From positions 1-53,838 of the forward strand of contig NZ_JAFKOJ010000018.1 of NCBI RefSeq assembly GCF_017303275.1: a stretch of DNA of 53,838 nt. The letters run 5' to 3'. Shown piece by piece: positions 34,025-42,257 of the stretch. Each line of letters opens with the position of its first letter. Position 1 is the first letter of the stretch. The notes below the pieces were generated by a model. That model was not told the DNA's origin. It searched no databases and saw nothing but the letters and a program-made list of their open reading frames with translations. A program made the translations under genes and the position numbers. The stretch is from Bacillus sp. NTK034 (lineage in GTDB: Bacteria; Bacillota; Bacilli; Bacillales; Cytobacillaceae).

Positions 34025-35275
34025 ATGGGAAATGAAATATCTGTAAATCCTGATCGCCCGGAAGACCTGGCAAATGACTTGGTTACTCGTTTGTCCAGAA
34101 TTGAAGACGAATACAGAAATCTCCATATGGAGCTTGCAGATTTAATTAACAGCGCTCCGCCGGAATACAAGCATTGCTTCTATCATGTAGGGGATCCTTG
34201 GGGTACTGGTAATCAGCTGGTTGGGCAGCTCAGTGAAATGGAGATTGACCTGAGAATGGTCGCGAATAAATTTGCTGACGCAGATAATCTGGTCGGTAAG
34301 TTGTATAAGCTATATGAGCAATATGGTGCCGTAACAGCTCTCGGAGCATTGATGACAAAACAGCTTGCTTTTTACGGGTTGGGCTTTACTCAATTTATTA
34401 AGGATGCTGATGGTGTATTCACCTATAAACATATGGCGGCCCTTCAGAAGGTAACAGATAAAATTGACGAATCTAAAAAGTTGGGAACGATGGCAAGAGC
34501 GTTCCTGGGTCCATTATATTTGAGAAGTAAGTATAGAGATGTACCACTTGCGGATTTAATTCATAGAAAAATTGCGAAATACCTTCCGGATGATGTTGCG
34601 AAGTTTGCGGGTAGCTCCAGAGCCTTTTTTGATGAAATTAAATATAAAACTTTTAATCCAACTACGTTCAAATCTTTTGTTAGTACTGGTGCCAAATTCG
34701 CTAAAACAAATGCATTAAGTACAGTTGTTTTAACCGGTGCAATGGAAGTCGGAGGAATGGGGCTTAAAATTTCAGAGAACTATGCTAAGTACGGAAATAA
34801 CCCGGATGTTTTGAAGCGTGAAAATGCTAAAGCGATTGGTAATGCTGTTAATAATACAGTAGCTATCTCAGGAGGAGCAATTACAGGTGCAGTAATAGGT
34901 GGAGCTTTAGGTAGTTTAGTTGGACCGGTTGGAACAGTTGTGGGTGCAGCTGCTGGTTCATTCGTTGGTGGAATTATTGGAGAGAAGGCTGCTAAATTAA
35001 CTGCTGGAATTGCTGAAAAAGGTGCTATCCTTATTAAGGAACCTTTACACCATGGAGTCGAGTTTTTTAAAGGTGGATTTGAGAAAGCTGGAAAAGCTGT
35101 TGAAGCAGCAAATAAAGGTATTGATATTGTAAATAAACAAATTAAAGAAACAATTTCTGATCCGGTAGGAAAAATTAAAGATATTGGAAAAGGGCTGTCA
35201 AAGGCTAAGGAGACAGCTGGATCTTTTTTAGATGGAGCAAAAGGGTTTTTAGATAAAAAATTATCGTTTTTTTAA
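34025..35275 (+). CDS. YfjB-like large protein with glycine-zipper membrane domain; putative T7SS toxin
   Basis: 416 aa. The N-terminal 95 residues are helical and WXG/LXG-like (NPDRPEDLANDLVTRLSRIE). Residues 283-320 form a glycine zipper (repeated GxxxG/GxxxA: GGAITGAVIGGALGSLVG, GAAAGSFVGGIIG), able to form a membrane hairpin. The tail is an amphipathic lysine-rich helix region. No enzyme motif is present. This architecture resembles S. aureus TspA, a T7SS-secreted membrane-depolarising toxin, though no sequence homology is claimed. Position matches B. subtilis yfjB. GAAAAGAGG precedes the ATG. Base composition is AT-rich compared with essC. Confidence 0.72.
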   Translation: MGNEISVNPDRPEDLANDLVTRLSRIEDEYRNLHMELADLINSAPPEYKHCFYHVGDPWGTGNQLVGQLSEMEIDLRMVANKFADADNLVGKLYKLYEQYGAVTALGALMTKQLAFYGLGFTQFIKDADGVFTYKHMAALQKVTDKIDESKKLGTMARAFLGPLYLRSKYRDVPLADLIHRKIAKYLPDDVAKFAGSSRAFFDEIKYKTFNPTTFKSFVSTGAKFAKTNALSTVVLTGAMEVGGMGLKISENYAKYGNNPDVLKRENAKAIGNAVNNTVAISGGAITGAVIGGALGSLVGPVGTVVGAAAGSFVGGIIGEKAAKLTAGIAEKGAILIKEPLHHGVEFFKGGFEKAGKAVEAANKGIDIVNKQIKETISDPVGKIKDIGKGLSKAKETAGSFLDGAKGFLDKKLSFF

Positions 35276-35284
35276 GGAGGCAAT

Positions 35285-36097
35285 ATGAGTACCATTCAAT
35301 TAAGTATTGAGGAACTAATTTTTGCATTTTATAGTGAAGGATTATATGAAGAAGGAATATCTATGAAAGAGACGTATTTTCCTTCACTTCAAGATTCCGA
35401 ATTGAAGTTAATGCTGGAATTTGCGGCTCGCTCTTTGCTGGCAAAAGATATGGCCGTAGAGGTTAATAATCAATATAGATTAAAAGAGAACTATAAGGCT
35501 CATATTAATATTCTTAGTAATGCGGAGAAGACGGTTAAAGCTTCTAGATTTGATTTAAAGTTCGAAGGGGAAGAAAACATATCTTTTCATTTTGGAAATG
35601 GGGAAGTTTATCTTCATAAGTTATTGCATGACCATCAAGTACATTATATTACCAAATTCACACCAGAAAATATAATAACAAGTATTAAAGGTTTCTTCAA
35701 TATTAGCAAGCTGCCTTTACAGGATGAAGTGCTTTTTAGTTTGAAGAATGAAGAATTTGAAGAATTCCTAGGTGATATGAGTGAATCGGATTCGTTGTCT
35801 GAATCTACTGCTCAAAAGTGGGAAAATAGGGTTAATGGTTCTTTCTCATTTGAGTTTTTAAAAGATATTTCCAATAGAAAAGGAAGAATGGATAGCTTAC
35901 TTAGTCTTAAATATGACTCTGCAAAAAATCCCGATTTAATTGACCTAATTTTTATTGTTCCCGGAAAATTGGACTTCTGGATGATTACAAGAGACGATAA
36001 CTTAGATTTAAATATTCAAAGGGCAAACGAGACATCTATTAGAAACCTATTATTTAACAATTCTGTCCAAGGAGGAATTCCTCTTGTCCATGATTGA
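35285..36097 (+). CDS. YfjC-like hypothetical protein
   Basis: 270-aa soluble protein without signal or membrane segments. It starts 10 bp after the glycine-zipper gene with AAGGAGG, and its 3' end overlaps the first of three paralogous membrane protein genes by 14 bp, so it is translationally linked to both. The sequence is rich in Phe/Glu/Leu. It resembles in size and position B. subtilis YfjC; the general look (FKGFFNISKLPLQDEVLFSL) also recalls ESX-type EspG-like chaperones, but that is speculative. Confidence 0.65.
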   Translation: MSTIQLSIEELIFAFYSEGLYEEGISMKETYFPSLQDSELKLMLEFAARSLLAKDMAVEVNNQYRLKENYKAHINILSNAEKTVKASRFDLKFEGEENISFHFGNGEVYLHKLLHDHQVHYITKFTPENIITSIKGFFNISKLPLQDEVLFSLKNEEFEEFLGDMSESDSLSESTAQKWENRVNGSFSFEFLKDISNRKGRMDSLLSLKYDSAKNPDLIDLIFIVPGKLDFWMITRDDNLDLNIQRANETSIRNLLFNNSVQGGIPLVHD

Positions 36098-36641
36098 GAA
36101 AAAAGGAGAAGCTGTATTAATAAAAAGTTCTAAGTTCATGTATGTATGGATGTTTTTAGCTACAGTAGGATTTTTACTTGCATGTATCTTCTTAATTACA
36201 CATGGACTGAAATTTAATTCTAAATATTCTTTCCTCTATCTTGGCGGAGGAATCGTATTATCTCCCTTCTATCTTTATTTGACTATTTGGAGTCTGCCTG
36301 GATTAATGCCAGGAAAGGTTTTGTTTAAAATACTCCCGGGAGAAAAAGGAACAGTTAATGCTAAAAAAGATACGGTACCTATAAGTAGTATTCGAGATAT
36401 TAATTTAGTAAGAAACCCTTTAAATTTAATCAATGACATTGTTATTGAAACATTCAATGATAAAAAGATAAAAATTAGAACATATAATCTTCTTGGGGAC
36501 TTAGATTATGAAATGATTGTAGATCAATACATTTATCCATATATGACTGAAAATGCAAAAAAGGTTTGGGATCGAAAGGTAGATCTTGAACGTCTTCGTA
36601 ATGTGGCAAGATACGAGAGAAAAGAACCTAAAATTGAATAA
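36084..36641 (+). CDS. DUF5381/YfjD-like membrane protein, copy 1; putative immunity protein
   Basis: 185 aa with two N-terminal membrane segments (YVWMFLATVGFLLACIFLI and FLYLGGGIVLSPFYLYLTIW) and a cytoplasmic domain containing NPLNLINDIVIETFNDKKIK and YIYPYMTENAKKVWDRK. The start is TTG 36084: AAGGAGG is 8 nt upstream, while the ATG at 36090 is too far. First of three tandem paralogues. As multicopy membrane proteins downstream of a probable pore-forming protein they are good immunity candidates, as with TsaI in S. aureus (analogy only). Confidence 0.72.
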   Translation: MSMIEKKGEAVLIKSSKFMYVWMFLATVGFLLACIFLITHGLKFNSKYSFLYLGGGIVLSPFYLYLTIWSLPGLMPGKVLFKILPGEKGTVNAKKDTVPISSIRDINLVRNPLNLINDIVIETFNDKKIKIRTYNLLGDLDYEMIVDQYIYPYMTENAKKVWDRKVDLERLRNVARYERKEPKIE

Positions 36642-36662
36642 GATAAATTGAATCTGTTTAAC

Positions 36663-36690
36663 AAGTCCTCTCATAAGAGAGGGCTTTCTC
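36663..36690 (+). terminator. Terminator-like hairpin between paralogues 1 and 2
   Basis: AAGTCCTCTC (36663-36672) pairs with GAGAGGGCTT (36677-36686) with one G-U pair. The following TCTC is a poor T tract, so it is perhaps an attenuator. Confidence 0.5.
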
Positions 36691-36755
36691 AAGGGGCGGA
36701 AAAGAAGTGATTCCTTTTATTTTTCTCAAATCTAAAGGGGGATTATTATATATCG

Positions 36756-37286
36756 ATGGTTCAAGACAAAGATCATATAACAATAAAGAGTTCAAACATC
36801 ATGTATATTTTGGTGTCTCTTGCTACTGTAGGTTTTTTAATAGCATGTATCTTTCTAATTGTTCACGGATTGAAGTTTGACTCTAAATATTCTTTATTCT
36901 ATCTTGGCGGAGGAATAATTTTCACTCCTTTTTATCTCTACATCACACTTTGGAATTTACCAGGCCTAATCCCGGGTAAAATCTTGCTATCCATTATACC
37001 CGGAGAAAATGGTGTGATTAAATCAAAAAAAGGCATTGTTCCAATTAAGGATATACGAAGCATTGATCTTGTAAGGAATCCAATAAATTTAATTAATGAT
37101 ATTGTTATTGAAACCTTCAATGATAAAAAAATGAAAATTCGCACGTATAACCTGATTGGTGATTTTCGCTATCAGATAATAGTTGACCAATATATATATC
37201 CTTATATGACTGAAAATGCAAAAAAAGTTTGGGATCGAAAAATAAACTTGGATACTCTTCGGCATCAAGCTAATTATGAGAGGTAA
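36756..37286 (+). CDS. DUF5381/YfjD-like membrane protein, copy 2
   Basis: 176 aa, same layout as copies 1 and 3: two membrane segments (YILVSLATVGFLIACIFLI; LFYLGGGIIFTPFYLYITLW), then NPINLINDIVIETFNDKKMK and YIYPYMTENAKKVWDRK. The codon aligned with the TTG start of copies 1 and 3 is ATA (36750) at 8-nt spacing from AGGGGGA; ATG 36756 is called as start but sits 14 nt from the ribosome site. Translation may be weak. C-terminus slightly shorter than the others. Confidence 0.7.
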   Translation: MVQDKDHITIKSSNIMYILVSLATVGFLIACIFLIVHGLKFDSKYSLFYLGGGIIFTPFYLYITLWNLPGLIPGKILLSIIPGENGVIKSKKGIVPIKDIRSIDLVRNPINLINDIVIETFNDKKMKIRTYNLIGDFRYQIIVDQYIYPYMTENAKKVWDRKINLDTLRHQANYER

Positions 37287-37367
37287 GAACCAAAGGAAGA
37301 ATAATGATTTTTGTGTGAATCTCTCTTCTTTAGTTTCTCTGCCTGGTCCCAAAGGGGTGAGTATTGT

Positions 37368-37922
37368 TTGTCAATGGTTCAGAAAAAAGGGGATGCAGTT
37401 ATTATAAAAGGCTCCAAATTTTATTATGTATTAATGTTTCTAGCCACGGCAGGATTTTTAATTGCATGCATTTTTCTAATTATACATGGATTAAAATTTA
37501 ATTCTAAATACTCCTTATTCTATCTTGGCGGAGGGATAATATTTACCCCTTTTTATTTCTATATCACACTCTGGAGTCTGCCAGGTTTTATTCCAGGAAA
37601 GGTTTTGCTAAAAGTTGTTCCCAGAGAGAACGGAACAGTTATTGCCCCAAAATGCCTTGTTTTAATAAAGAACATCCGAAATATTGATTTGATAAGAAAT
37701 CCATTAAACCTTATAAACGATATTGTTATTGAAACCTTCGATGATAAAAAAATAAAGATTCGCACCTATAATCTCTTGGATGATGGTGATTTTCAGGTGA
37801 TTGTTGATCAATACATTTTTCCTTATATGACTGACAATGCCAGGAAAGTATGGGATCGGAAAATCGATCTGGATAAGTTAAGAGAAGAAGATAACTATGT
37901 TAGGCAGGAACATAGGATTTAG
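37368..37922 (+). CDS. DUF5381/YfjD-like membrane protein, copy 3
   Basis: 184 aa; the same two-segment membrane N-terminus and cytoplasmic domain (NPLNLINDIVIETFDDKKIK, YIFPYMTDNARKVWDRK). The frame is open from 37311, but TTG 37368 is chosen: AAGGGGTGAG lies upstream and TTG-TCA-ATG matches the start context of copy 1. It diverges from copies 1 and 2 mainly in the loop around residues 80-100, where an immunity protein would be expected to vary. A terminator follows, closing the block. Confidence 0.72.
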   Translation: MSMVQKKGDAVIIKGSKFYYVLMFLATAGFLIACIFLIIHGLKFNSKYSLFYLGGGIIFTPFYFYITLWSLPGFIPGKVLLKVVPRENGTVIAPKCLVLIKNIRNIDLIRNPLNLINDIVIETFDDKKIKIRTYNLLDDGDFQVIVDQYIFPYMTDNARKVWDRKIDLDKLREEDNYVRQEHRI

Positions 37923-37974
37923 TAAAGCTTGTCTAAGTTTTTGATAATTACTTTGAATTTAGGAACTGTAATGC

Positions 37975-38014
37975 AGCTCTTTAAGGGTCAACCCCTATAA
38001 AGAGCTTTTGTTTT
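37975..38014 (+). terminator. Terminator closing the yfj-like block
   Basis: AGCTCTTTA (37975-37983) pairs with TAAAGAGCT (37998-38006), with an inner GGG/CCC stem, then TTTGTTTT. Confidence 0.85.
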
Positions 38015-38052
38015 GAGATTAGCCCTCTCTCCCCTATCGGAAGGAGAATAAT

Positions 38053-38424
38053 ATGAAAAATTTAATCGCCTTTGCAGCAGTATTTCTGATTTGGACATTA
38101 CTCTCTTTAATGCTGACCGGGATAGATATACCAATTCCAAGTTCTTATATTGCTCTAATGATTACAGCAAATGCTATTTTTGCCTTTTTCTCTATTTTCG
38201 CTCAGAAACTAGTTATTATCCTTTATGAAGTGAATGTGTATGAACATCCTAGGACTTTTCTTGACTATTGTTTTAAGTATATTGCTATTATCACCTCAGG
38301 TATAAATTATCATATTCAAAATTTGTTAAATAGACTCCCTCTCATTCTTAATAAATTGGCATCTGTATCTTTCTTTATCTTTCTTTTCTTTACGGGGTTC
38401 GGAGTGTTTGCTGTTTTTAATTAA
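38053..38424 (+). CDS. Hypothetical membrane protein, 123 aa
   Basis: Three probable membrane segments: LIAFAAVFLIWTLLSLMLTG, YIALMITANAIFAFFSIFA and VSFFIFLFFTGFGVFAVF. A hydrophilic stretch with YEHPRTFLDYCFKY lies between segments two and three. AAGGAG precedes the ATG at good spacing. No family is recognised. The position after the DUF5381 triplet recalls the small gene yfjF at the end of the B. subtilis cluster, but I see no basis for equating them. Confidence 0.65.
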   Translation: MKNLIAFAAVFLIWTLLSLMLTGIDIPIPSSYIALMITANAIFAFFSIFAQKLVIILYEVNVYEHPRTFLDYCFKYIAIITSGINYHIQNLLNRLPLILNKLASVSFFIFLFFTGFGVFAVFN

Positions 38425-38461
38425 TACAAGTAGTTAATAATCTGGGGAGGGAAAAGAGATC

Positions 38462-38698
38462 TTGACTGCAAAAGAGGAACAAAAGAAATTCTCATTAAAG
38501 AAAGGATTCTCATTTTTTTGGAAAAGTAATCTGGTGTTATTTATAGCTATCATATTCCTCTATACAAACAAATCGAGCTGGAGTGAAGAAGGGGGTTCAG
38601 TTCTTTTGGTTTTGGCTTTGATGTGGGGAGTGCTCATTTTATTATTATCCATAATTGATGGCATAAAGTCCAAGAGTGCTGAGTCTCTGAAACTTTAA
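38462..38698 (+). CDS. Small membrane protein, 78 aa
   Basis: Two membrane segments (NLVLFIAIIFLYT and VLLVLALMWGVLILLLSII) flanked by lysine-rich ends (TAKEEQKKFSLKKG; DGIKSKSAESLKL). The start is TTG 38462, with GGGGAGGG upstream. It lies 37 bp after the preceding membrane protein, probably cotranscribed. Function unknown. Confidence 0.6.
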   Translation: MTAKEEQKKFSLKKGFSFFWKSNLVLFIAIIFLYTNKSSWSEEGGSVLLVLALMWGVLILLLSIIDGIKSKSAESLKL

Positions 38699-38751
38699 GG
38701 GATAACGTACGTATGTAAATTTAGAATTAATGAAACAAAAAGGAGGACCCC

Positions 38752-40446
38752 ATGCCAAAGAAAAGCCCCATCACCCTATTGATGATAGTATTAACCAGCT
38801 TCCTCTTCCTCTCAGCCTGCAGCAGCTCAGAAAGCAGTTCAGAGGCAAAAGCAGAGAAAAAGGAAGAAGACAAATATGAAAAACTGGTTAAAGAGAAAAA
38901 CAAGGAACTCGAGCTTGAACCTCTGGAGCTGACTTCTTACAGTGAGGAAGTCGGAGCGGCTATGAAGAATCCGGAATATAAGGAGTTTGCTGCAAATGGC
39001 CAGGTGGCTGTGCAGGGAGAGGTTGAGAAGTACTCAGAGCTAAAATCAGACTATGCCTGGATTAAGGTTCGTTCCACAGAGGATGGACCGGCAGGGAACG
39101 ATCTTGAATATTACACACCCATCAAAGAAGGGAAGTTCAAGCAGAGTATCCGCTTTTTTAATGGGGAAGGCGAGTATAAGGTAACCGTACAGCTTCCAAG
39201 CACGGATAGTAAGAATTACTATTACGATCTTGCCTCGTTCACTATCCACAATGTGAATCCAAATGCAGAACGGGATATGACATATACTCCGTTTGGCCAG
39301 GAGGCAGAACTGGTACTGGATATTGAATCAAGCTATATAAAAGGCAATGAAGTATTCAATTTAAAAGGGGAAGCAGGAAGCCTGTCAGACAGCGATACGA
39401 TCATGCTTAAGCTGAATAAGGAATCGGATATGTGGAAGCATGTCATTCCGCTTAAGGACGGCAAGTTCTCTTATGAGGTGCCTTTATTCTATGGAAAAGG
39501 ACTTCACGAGCTTGAGGTGCTTGTTCCTGACAAGGAAAGGGAAAATTATTATCAGACGGCAGCAACTATCTTAATAGACAATGAGTCAGATAGGACAATG
39601 AGCCCTATCGAATATTCTAAAACGTATGAGGAGCGGGGAGTGGCGCTTGAGTATCCTCAATATGGCGGTGAGGAATCGGATGGTGTTTTTACTGTCAAAG
39701 GAAAAATTGATCCGCAGGCAGAATTCGGGCCTGAAACCGATCATATTTACATTACCACTAAAAAGGGTGAGGATGAAGCACTGGATGTTATCCCAGTAGA
39801 AGACTTCACATTTGATGATTCGTTTTACTTAAGATTCGGCCCGGGCACATATGAAGTCACACTAAGTGTGCCGGAAATCAAAGAAGAGAACAGTGATTAT
39901 TTTCGTTACTATGGATTTGCCAAGTTTGAGGTGGAGTCAACAGGCGGGGATAAGCGGGACCTTCTGCCTTCAAGAGGCGTCCAGTCAGATGCACCGCAAA
40001 TTACTGAATTGGCGAAAGAACTGACAGAAGGCATAAGCAGTGAAAGGGAAAAAGCGAAGGCCGTCTATGATTATGTCGCGAAAACCATTTCATATGATGT
40101 GAATAAGCTTGAAACAGATGATTTCAGCTGGGATGATAGTGCACTCAAAACACTGGATTCCAAAACGGGCGTATGCCAGGATTATTCGTATCTTGCCATT
40201 GCCCTGCTGCGGGCCAGCAATATGGAAGCCCGTTTTGTCGAAGGGACTGCTTTCGGCGGATTTTGGCCGCAGAAGCATGCATGGGTGGAAGTGAAAGTGG
40301 ATGGAAGCTGGCTTACTATGGATCCTACATGGGGGGCGGGATATATTAAAGATGATAAATTCGTGGCAGCTTTCAATGAAAAATACTTTGATCCGAATAA
40401 AGAAGAGTTTGAAAAAACACATAACCGCACAGGTGTATCCTATTAA
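38752..40446 (+). CDS. Transglutaminase-like lipoprotein with Ig-like repeats
   Basis: 564 aa. Signal peptide and lipobox (FLFLSACSS, lipidated Cys at about 23), a Glu/Lys linker, then three tandem beta-sandwich repeats of about 115 residues, each with a GxGxYEV-type strand and a YY...A.F.V ending. The C-terminal transglutaminase-like domain starts near residue 420 and keeps the Cys-His-Asp triad: TGVCQDYSYLA, KHAWVEVKVDG, LTMDPTWG. A surface-anchored protease or transferase acting at the wall is likely; no substrate is known. AAGGAGG precedes the ATG. Confidence 0.85.
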   Translation: MPKKSPITLLMIVLTSFLFLSACSSSESSSEAKAEKKEEDKYEKLVKEKNKELELEPLELTSYSEEVGAAMKNPEYKEFAANGQVAVQGEVEKYSELKSDYAWIKVRSTEDGPAGNDLEYYTPIKEGKFKQSIRFFNGEGEYKVTVQLPSTDSKNYYYDLASFTIHNVNPNAERDMTYTPFGQEAELVLDIESSYIKGNEVFNLKGEAGSLSDSDTIMLKLNKESDMWKHVIPLKDGKFSYEVPLFYGKGLHELEVLVPDKERENYYQTAATILIDNESDRTMSPIEYSKTYEERGVALEYPQYGGEESDGVFTVKGKIDPQAEFGPETDHIYITTKKGEDEALDVIPVEDFTFDDSFYLRFGPGTYEVTLSVPEIKEENSDYFRYYGFAKFEVESTGGDKRDLLPSRGVQSDAPQITELAKELTEGISSEREKAKAVYDYVAKTISYDVNKLETDDFSWDDSALKTLDSKTGVCQDYSYLAIALLRASNMEARFVEGTAFGGFWPQKHAWVEVKVDGSWLTMDPTWGAGYIKDDKFVAAFNEKYFDPNKEEFEKTHNRTGVSY

Positions 40447-40453
40447 TTGTTAT

Positions 40454-40486
40454 AAAGTCACGGGCTTGTTCCTGTGGCTTTTTTTT
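40454..40486 (+). terminator. Terminator of the transglutaminase lipoprotein gene
   Basis: AAAGTCACGGG (40454-40464) pairs with CCTGTGGCTTT (40471-40481) with two G-U pairs, then T. Confidence 0.82.
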
Positions 40487-40613
40487 CAATATTTGGCCGA
40501 TTTTTTCAAATGGGTGGAAATTATATCGAAAGACCCTTCAATAAATATTCTGAAAATTATAAAATCAAACTGACTGGACTTCCGTCCGGATCTCCTTTAA
40601 GGAGGGGAAAAGC

Positions 40614-42071
40614 TTGATAAAACAAATGGCAGGAGTGATCTTTTGTATGATGCTGATTTTCCCTGGTATGGTGAAGGCTGGCGGTTTTGGCGGTGATGAC
40701 AGTGGAACTCCGGGTTATTGGTATGCTGGAGAAGCGCCTTCAAGCATTGATCCTTCCAAATCACCTCTTGTGTTTGTACACGGCTATAACAATTCATCAG
40801 CTGTCTGGCATGAAGGGAATGATATGTATGAAGTGGCTTTGGCAAATGGGTATGAAACAGCATTCATTGACCTTCATCATGACCGTGATATGTGGACGAA
40901 TGGTGCAATTCTGGCTGAAAAGCTTCAAGAAATCTACCATCATTTCGGTGAAAAGAAGCTTGCAGTTATCGGCTATAGCAAAGGCGGGGTGGATATTCAG
41001 ACAGCGCTTGTTCATTACAGTGCCCACCCATATGTATCAAATGTTATCTCCCTATCCTCCCCCCATCATGGCACCCAGCTCGCAGATCTGGCTCACAGCA
41101 GCGCGGCCTGGTGGCTTGCTGCCCTCCTTGGCAACAATAATGAAGCAACCGAATCCCTGCAGACAGGTAATATGCAACATTTTCGAAGCCTTACAGATTC
41201 CCATCAGAATGCTGAAAAAAATCGATATTATACACTTGGCGGCACTAAATGGGGTTCATTTGGCAGTGCATCATATTGGGGAGGCTTATATCTGAGCCAG
41301 TATGGAAAAAGCGATGGCGTCGTTACGGCGGTTAATTCCCGCTTGCCAGGAGCATCCGTTGTTCAGGAAGGCAGCTGGAATCATACAACCATCCGGGAAG
41401 GATCCCATACATTTCCGGTGTTCAGGCCCTATACCTCTATCACTCAGCCTGCTGCGGGTTTCTCATCAGCACGCTCTGAATCCGCTGCCAGACAGCCTGG
41501 CACTCATTCCATTGTAAAAGGCGGAAAAGCTGTCAATGCAATAAGTGAACAGTTTACCGTGGAGGAAAATGTAGAATCCATGACTGTTTCTTTTTTAAGT
41601 GAAAAGAATTTGCCCGATTTAATATTGATCAGTCCGGATGGCAAGGAATATAAAACGAAAAAAGTGTATCAGGAAGAATCCGAGTTTTTCAAAGGAGCAT
41701 GGGTTCATCCGTTTGAAATAGATTATCCTAAAGCTGGAAACTGGGTGTTAAAGGCTCCGGCAAATGCTTCATACCTATACACTATTGCACTGGACAGCCC
41801 GTTAAATGATAAAATTCTGGGAAAGTCTGCGAAAAGCCATATAGCCTTTAATACAAAATGGATCCTATTCGGGTTTGATCCTTCAGGGAAAAAACTGAAG
41901 CAAAAAGCCAAAGGAGAAAAGGCTGGCCTCATGATCGAAAGCGATTTTACACAGGAAGGTGTATACAATGTGACAACAGAAGTAAAAGGACAGACTGAAA
42001 ATGGCAAGCCGTTTGAAAGAACCATCATTGAATCTTTCTATGTAGATCAAAGTGGAAAACGATATAAGTAA
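40614..42071 (+). CDS. Secreted alpha/beta hydrolase (lipase/esterase-like)
   Basis: 485 aa. A signal peptide (IFCMMLIFPGMVKAGG, cleavage near residue 23) precedes an alpha/beta hydrolase domain: oxyanion region PLVFVHGYNNSSAVW, nucleophile elbow GYSKGG with S122, LSSPHHGT, and a probable catalytic His in WNHTTIREG. Residues from about 300 form a C-terminal beta-rich domain (FTVEENVESMTVSFLSE; EKAGLMIESDFTQEGVYNV), like cell-surface binding or pre-protease domains. The start is TTG 40614 after AAGGAGGGG; the alternative ATG 40626 gives a shorter signal. The ribosome site sits in a small hairpin. Confidence 0.82.
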   Translation: MIKQMAGVIFCMMLIFPGMVKAGGFGGDDSGTPGYWYAGEAPSSIDPSKSPLVFVHGYNNSSAVWHEGNDMYEVALANGYETAFIDLHHDRDMWTNGAILAEKLQEIYHHFGEKKLAVIGYSKGGVDIQTALVHYSAHPYVSNVISLSSPHHGTQLADLAHSSAAWWLAALLGNNNEATESLQTGNMQHFRSLTDSHQNAEKNRYYTLGGTKWGSFGSASYWGGLYLSQYGKSDGVVTAVNSRLPGASVVQEGSWNHTTIREGSHTFPVFRPYTSITQPAAGFSSARSESAARQPGTHSIVKGGKAVNAISEQFTVEENVESMTVSFLSEKNLPDLILISPDGKEYKTKKVYQEESEFFKGAWVHPFEIDYPKAGNWVLKAPANASYLYTIALDSPLNDKILGKSAKSHIAFNTKWILFGFDPSGKKLKQKAKGEKAGLMIESDFTQEGVYNVTTEVKGQTENGKPFERTIIESFYVDQSGKRYK

Positions 42072-42083
42072 TGTAATGTATTT

Positions 42084-42110
42084 TGACTGCTGAGAAGCAG
42101 TCTTTTTTTT
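42084..42110 (+). terminator. Terminator of the hydrolase gene
   Basis: GACTGCT (42085-42091), loop GAGA, AGCAGTC (42096-42102), then T8. Confidence 0.93.
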
Positions 42111-42257
42111 ATTGAAAACCCAGGGATAAGGGAGAATCATCCTAAGAAAAACACAGGAGTTTCTAACGCGACAGCGAATATATAATAGGTTAGAATTAAA
42201 TTCAGGGTAATGTAAATTAATGGAATGCGAGATATAGATAAAGGGGAGAGATTTCAC

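Noticed and set aside
9744..42257. Prophage or integrative element
   Set aside because: No integrase, terminase, capsid, relaxase, transposase or att-like direct repeats were seen.
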